Shown: one piece after another, positions 62,251-64,000 of the stretch
Layout: each line of letters opens with the position of its first letter
How positions within the stretch are numbered: the first letter of the stretch is position 1
Source of the DNA: Setaria digitata
Lineage: Eukaryota; Nematoda; Chromadorea; Rhabditida; Setariidae
NCBI GenBank assembly: GCA_003640385.1
Contig: RCAB01000043.1
Coordinates: 1-64,000, forward strand
DNA: 64,000 nt
Direction: 5' to 3'
Notes under the pieces: model-generated
The model's database searches: none
The model's input: only the letters and a program-made list of their open reading frames with translations
What the model was told of the DNA's origin: nothing
Made by a program: the position numbers and the translations under genes

Positions 62251-64000
62251 CAGCAATCACACCACTAGAGAATAAGTAATTTCACATAGGCCTGAATTCA
62301 CATTCCAATAGACTGTGGCATCAAGTCAAGCTCCCTTTACTTCCTTCTAAATTGATTAGGAGGTTTGGTTAAATCGCGGCTAAAAGTAATCGAAGAAAAA
62401 TCAAAGCACTAACCGGATGTGTTGGTTAGATCAAGACTCAGTATAGAAGCAAGCCATAGATGATAGTATTTTCCGTGCAAGTTGCAGCGTGAGTGATTTA
62501 CCTGTCTGCTTAGTCGTTTACTCCTCCTCCTCTCAGACACTCGAAAAATGCAATCAGTTTCAGTTTGATATGAAGAAAAGGAGAAATAGAAAACAATGCT
62601 AACTTGTAGGTACGTTCTTTAAAAACAACTGCTTTCGCTATGATTTAGTGCACGAAATTTGTGTCATTGAAAAAGTTGTACTTTTGGGATCGGAAAGAAA
62701 GGCGTGAACATTTTTCAATAATTTCAACCTTTGCATCACCGTTCTCTCTCTCCTACCTGTCATCCTACTTTTACCTTTCAACTCCCCTCCTCCCCCCTCT
62801 ACACCTTGCTTACTCCCCATACCGTCACCAATAATCAAAATGAATGTTTTAAGACATTTCCTCCAACCAAATAATAAAAGCCCTCCTGTTCACTCCTTCT
62901 TTTGCTCATAAAGGCGTCAACAACCTCATCACTTCTTTCAGGATACAATTAGCGAAATGTTTGAAATAGTTTTAGTTGAAAAAGATGAGCAATTTGTGAT
63001 ATTCTTTTGATGAAATCAGTCCTCACCCTAAGATGACTTGCAACGCACGAATGAGGATAAAATGAATGTTCATGAACTAGCTGATGATTTCACCTGAACT
63101 AGAACCAGCTCAACCCAGTGATTTCCTTACCACATGATTTTGTGACCAGCGATAGTGGTCGAGCTTTATTGTTAACAAATCAGTCAATTTTTTTCCCCTA
63201 CAGTAATCTCTTCAATTTCCTACTTACTTTCCATAAACTACTTTAGGTTAGTCCATCCGTAAATGCCACTGTTTCAATTCATAGGGAACTTTTTCGGTTT
63301 ACCACACCAGATAGCTCAAATAATCATAAAGGTGTTAGATAATGAATGACCTTTATAATGAAATGGACAATAATGCAAATAGTTCAGAGCTTCGCATTTC
63401 TTACTGCCCTTCTCACAACCTAAAATCTAGCAGTCTAAGTGGACAGCTCGAAAAGCTAATGGGAACTGCCAAGTCCTATTTTATATTATAATATTTTACG
63501 CTATTTTCTTTGTTGGTTGCATGTAAGTGTTTATATTTTTATTAGGCTTATTATTTAATCCTAAATCTCGCAAGTCCTTAATTGAATTAATAGTGCAAAG
63601 AGACTAGCTTGTTTTTACGTATTTAAAGTGTTATAAATCAAGTATAAGGAAGGTAAAAAAAAAAACTTTAGAAGATTATAGTAAATAGAATTTGATCGAG
63701 ACTGCCATCACACTATTCTCTATCCATTTAAAGTTACATTCTTTGTTCTAAACTAAAAGTGGCAAACACTCAACAGATTCGCGTTTCTTCCACTGGAGTT
63801 ACAAAATTTTCCGAATAGAAATGGACCCTGAGACTTTGGAAGCTGTAATCTGTACGCAATCCGTCGCACAATAGGTAATTTTTGTGTTTTTGATTTCATC
63901 ACCAGTAATAAATATTAAATGAGAACGAAACAATCAAATATAATTAGCCTGTTTAAAAAACACATTTTAAGGGATTTAAAATCGTTTGTGAAAGTCTTTA
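62251..64000. other. Window end without a supported gene
   Basis: AT-rich sequence with a pyrimidine-rich patch at about 62740-62820. A minus-strand open frame at 62638-62838 is Gly/Lys/Arg-rich because of that patch and has no motif. The promoter or further 5' exons of the minus-strand gene could lie here. Confidence 0.45.

Noticed and set aside
1..64000. tRNA, rRNA, CRISPR or prokaryotic operon features.
   Set aside because: None was recognised by eye. Isolated tRNA genes could be missed without a covariance-model scan such as tRNAscan-SE.

Overview
The window reads as nuclear DNA of a nematode. It is AT-rich, its genes are split into short exons by small GT-AG introns, and acceptor-like TTTCAG or TTTTAG sites lie just upstream of several start codons, as expected for spliced-leader trans-splicing. 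The clearest proteins match animal families with nematode members: GOPC, inositol-trisphosphate 3-kinase, nucleoside diphosphate kinase, SNX27, an ANKRD11-like ankyrin protein, EMC8/9 and a DC-STAMP-domain protein of the SPE-42/SPE-49/DCST1 type. Another gene carries nematode ET modules. A parasitic or free-living member of Chromadorea fits; the species cannot be named from the sequence alone. No bacterial, phage, CRISPR or plasmid features were seen. Gene models were built by hand from reading frames and splice phase, so exons without a family match are less certain.

Layout. 1-9346: mostly non-coding, with an assembly-join duplication, a 44-bp repeat and a possibly degenerate coding patch. 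9347-12850 (+): GOPC/PIST homologue, ten exons. 16457-20761 (+): IP3 3-kinase (LFE-2 type) with a possible internal start. 23933-27531 (-): secreted or membrane ET-module protein with a Glu/Lys-rich stalk and one membrane helix. 27532-34172: no supported gene, but a block of raised G+C at about 28250-29980. 34173-35102 (+): nucleoside diphosphate kinase, convergent with a small two-LIM protein at 35388-36118 (-). The LIM gene is divergent from SNX27 at 36461-39927 (+), with 342 bp between their starts. 42016-51293 (+): ANKRD11-like ankyrin protein. 52357-53952 (+): EMC8/9. 54621-60234 (+): DC-STAMP/RING sperm-type membrane protein, 5' end unresolved. 61625-62250 (-): two or three exons of an unrecognised gene. 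The remainder is intergenic.

No operon or joint pathway is forced by the arrangement. GOPC and SNX27 are both PDZ-containing trafficking adaptors and EMC8/9 is a membrane-protein biogenesis factor, but these lie apart and are probably regulated independently. The items most worth a second look are the DC-STAMP/RING gene, the ET-module receptor-like gene with its charged stalk, the ANKRD11 homologue with an unusual N-terminus and one apparently non-canonical splice site, a near-perfect 23-bp hairpin downstream of SNX27, and two single-N assembly joins flanked by unmerged duplicate sequence.
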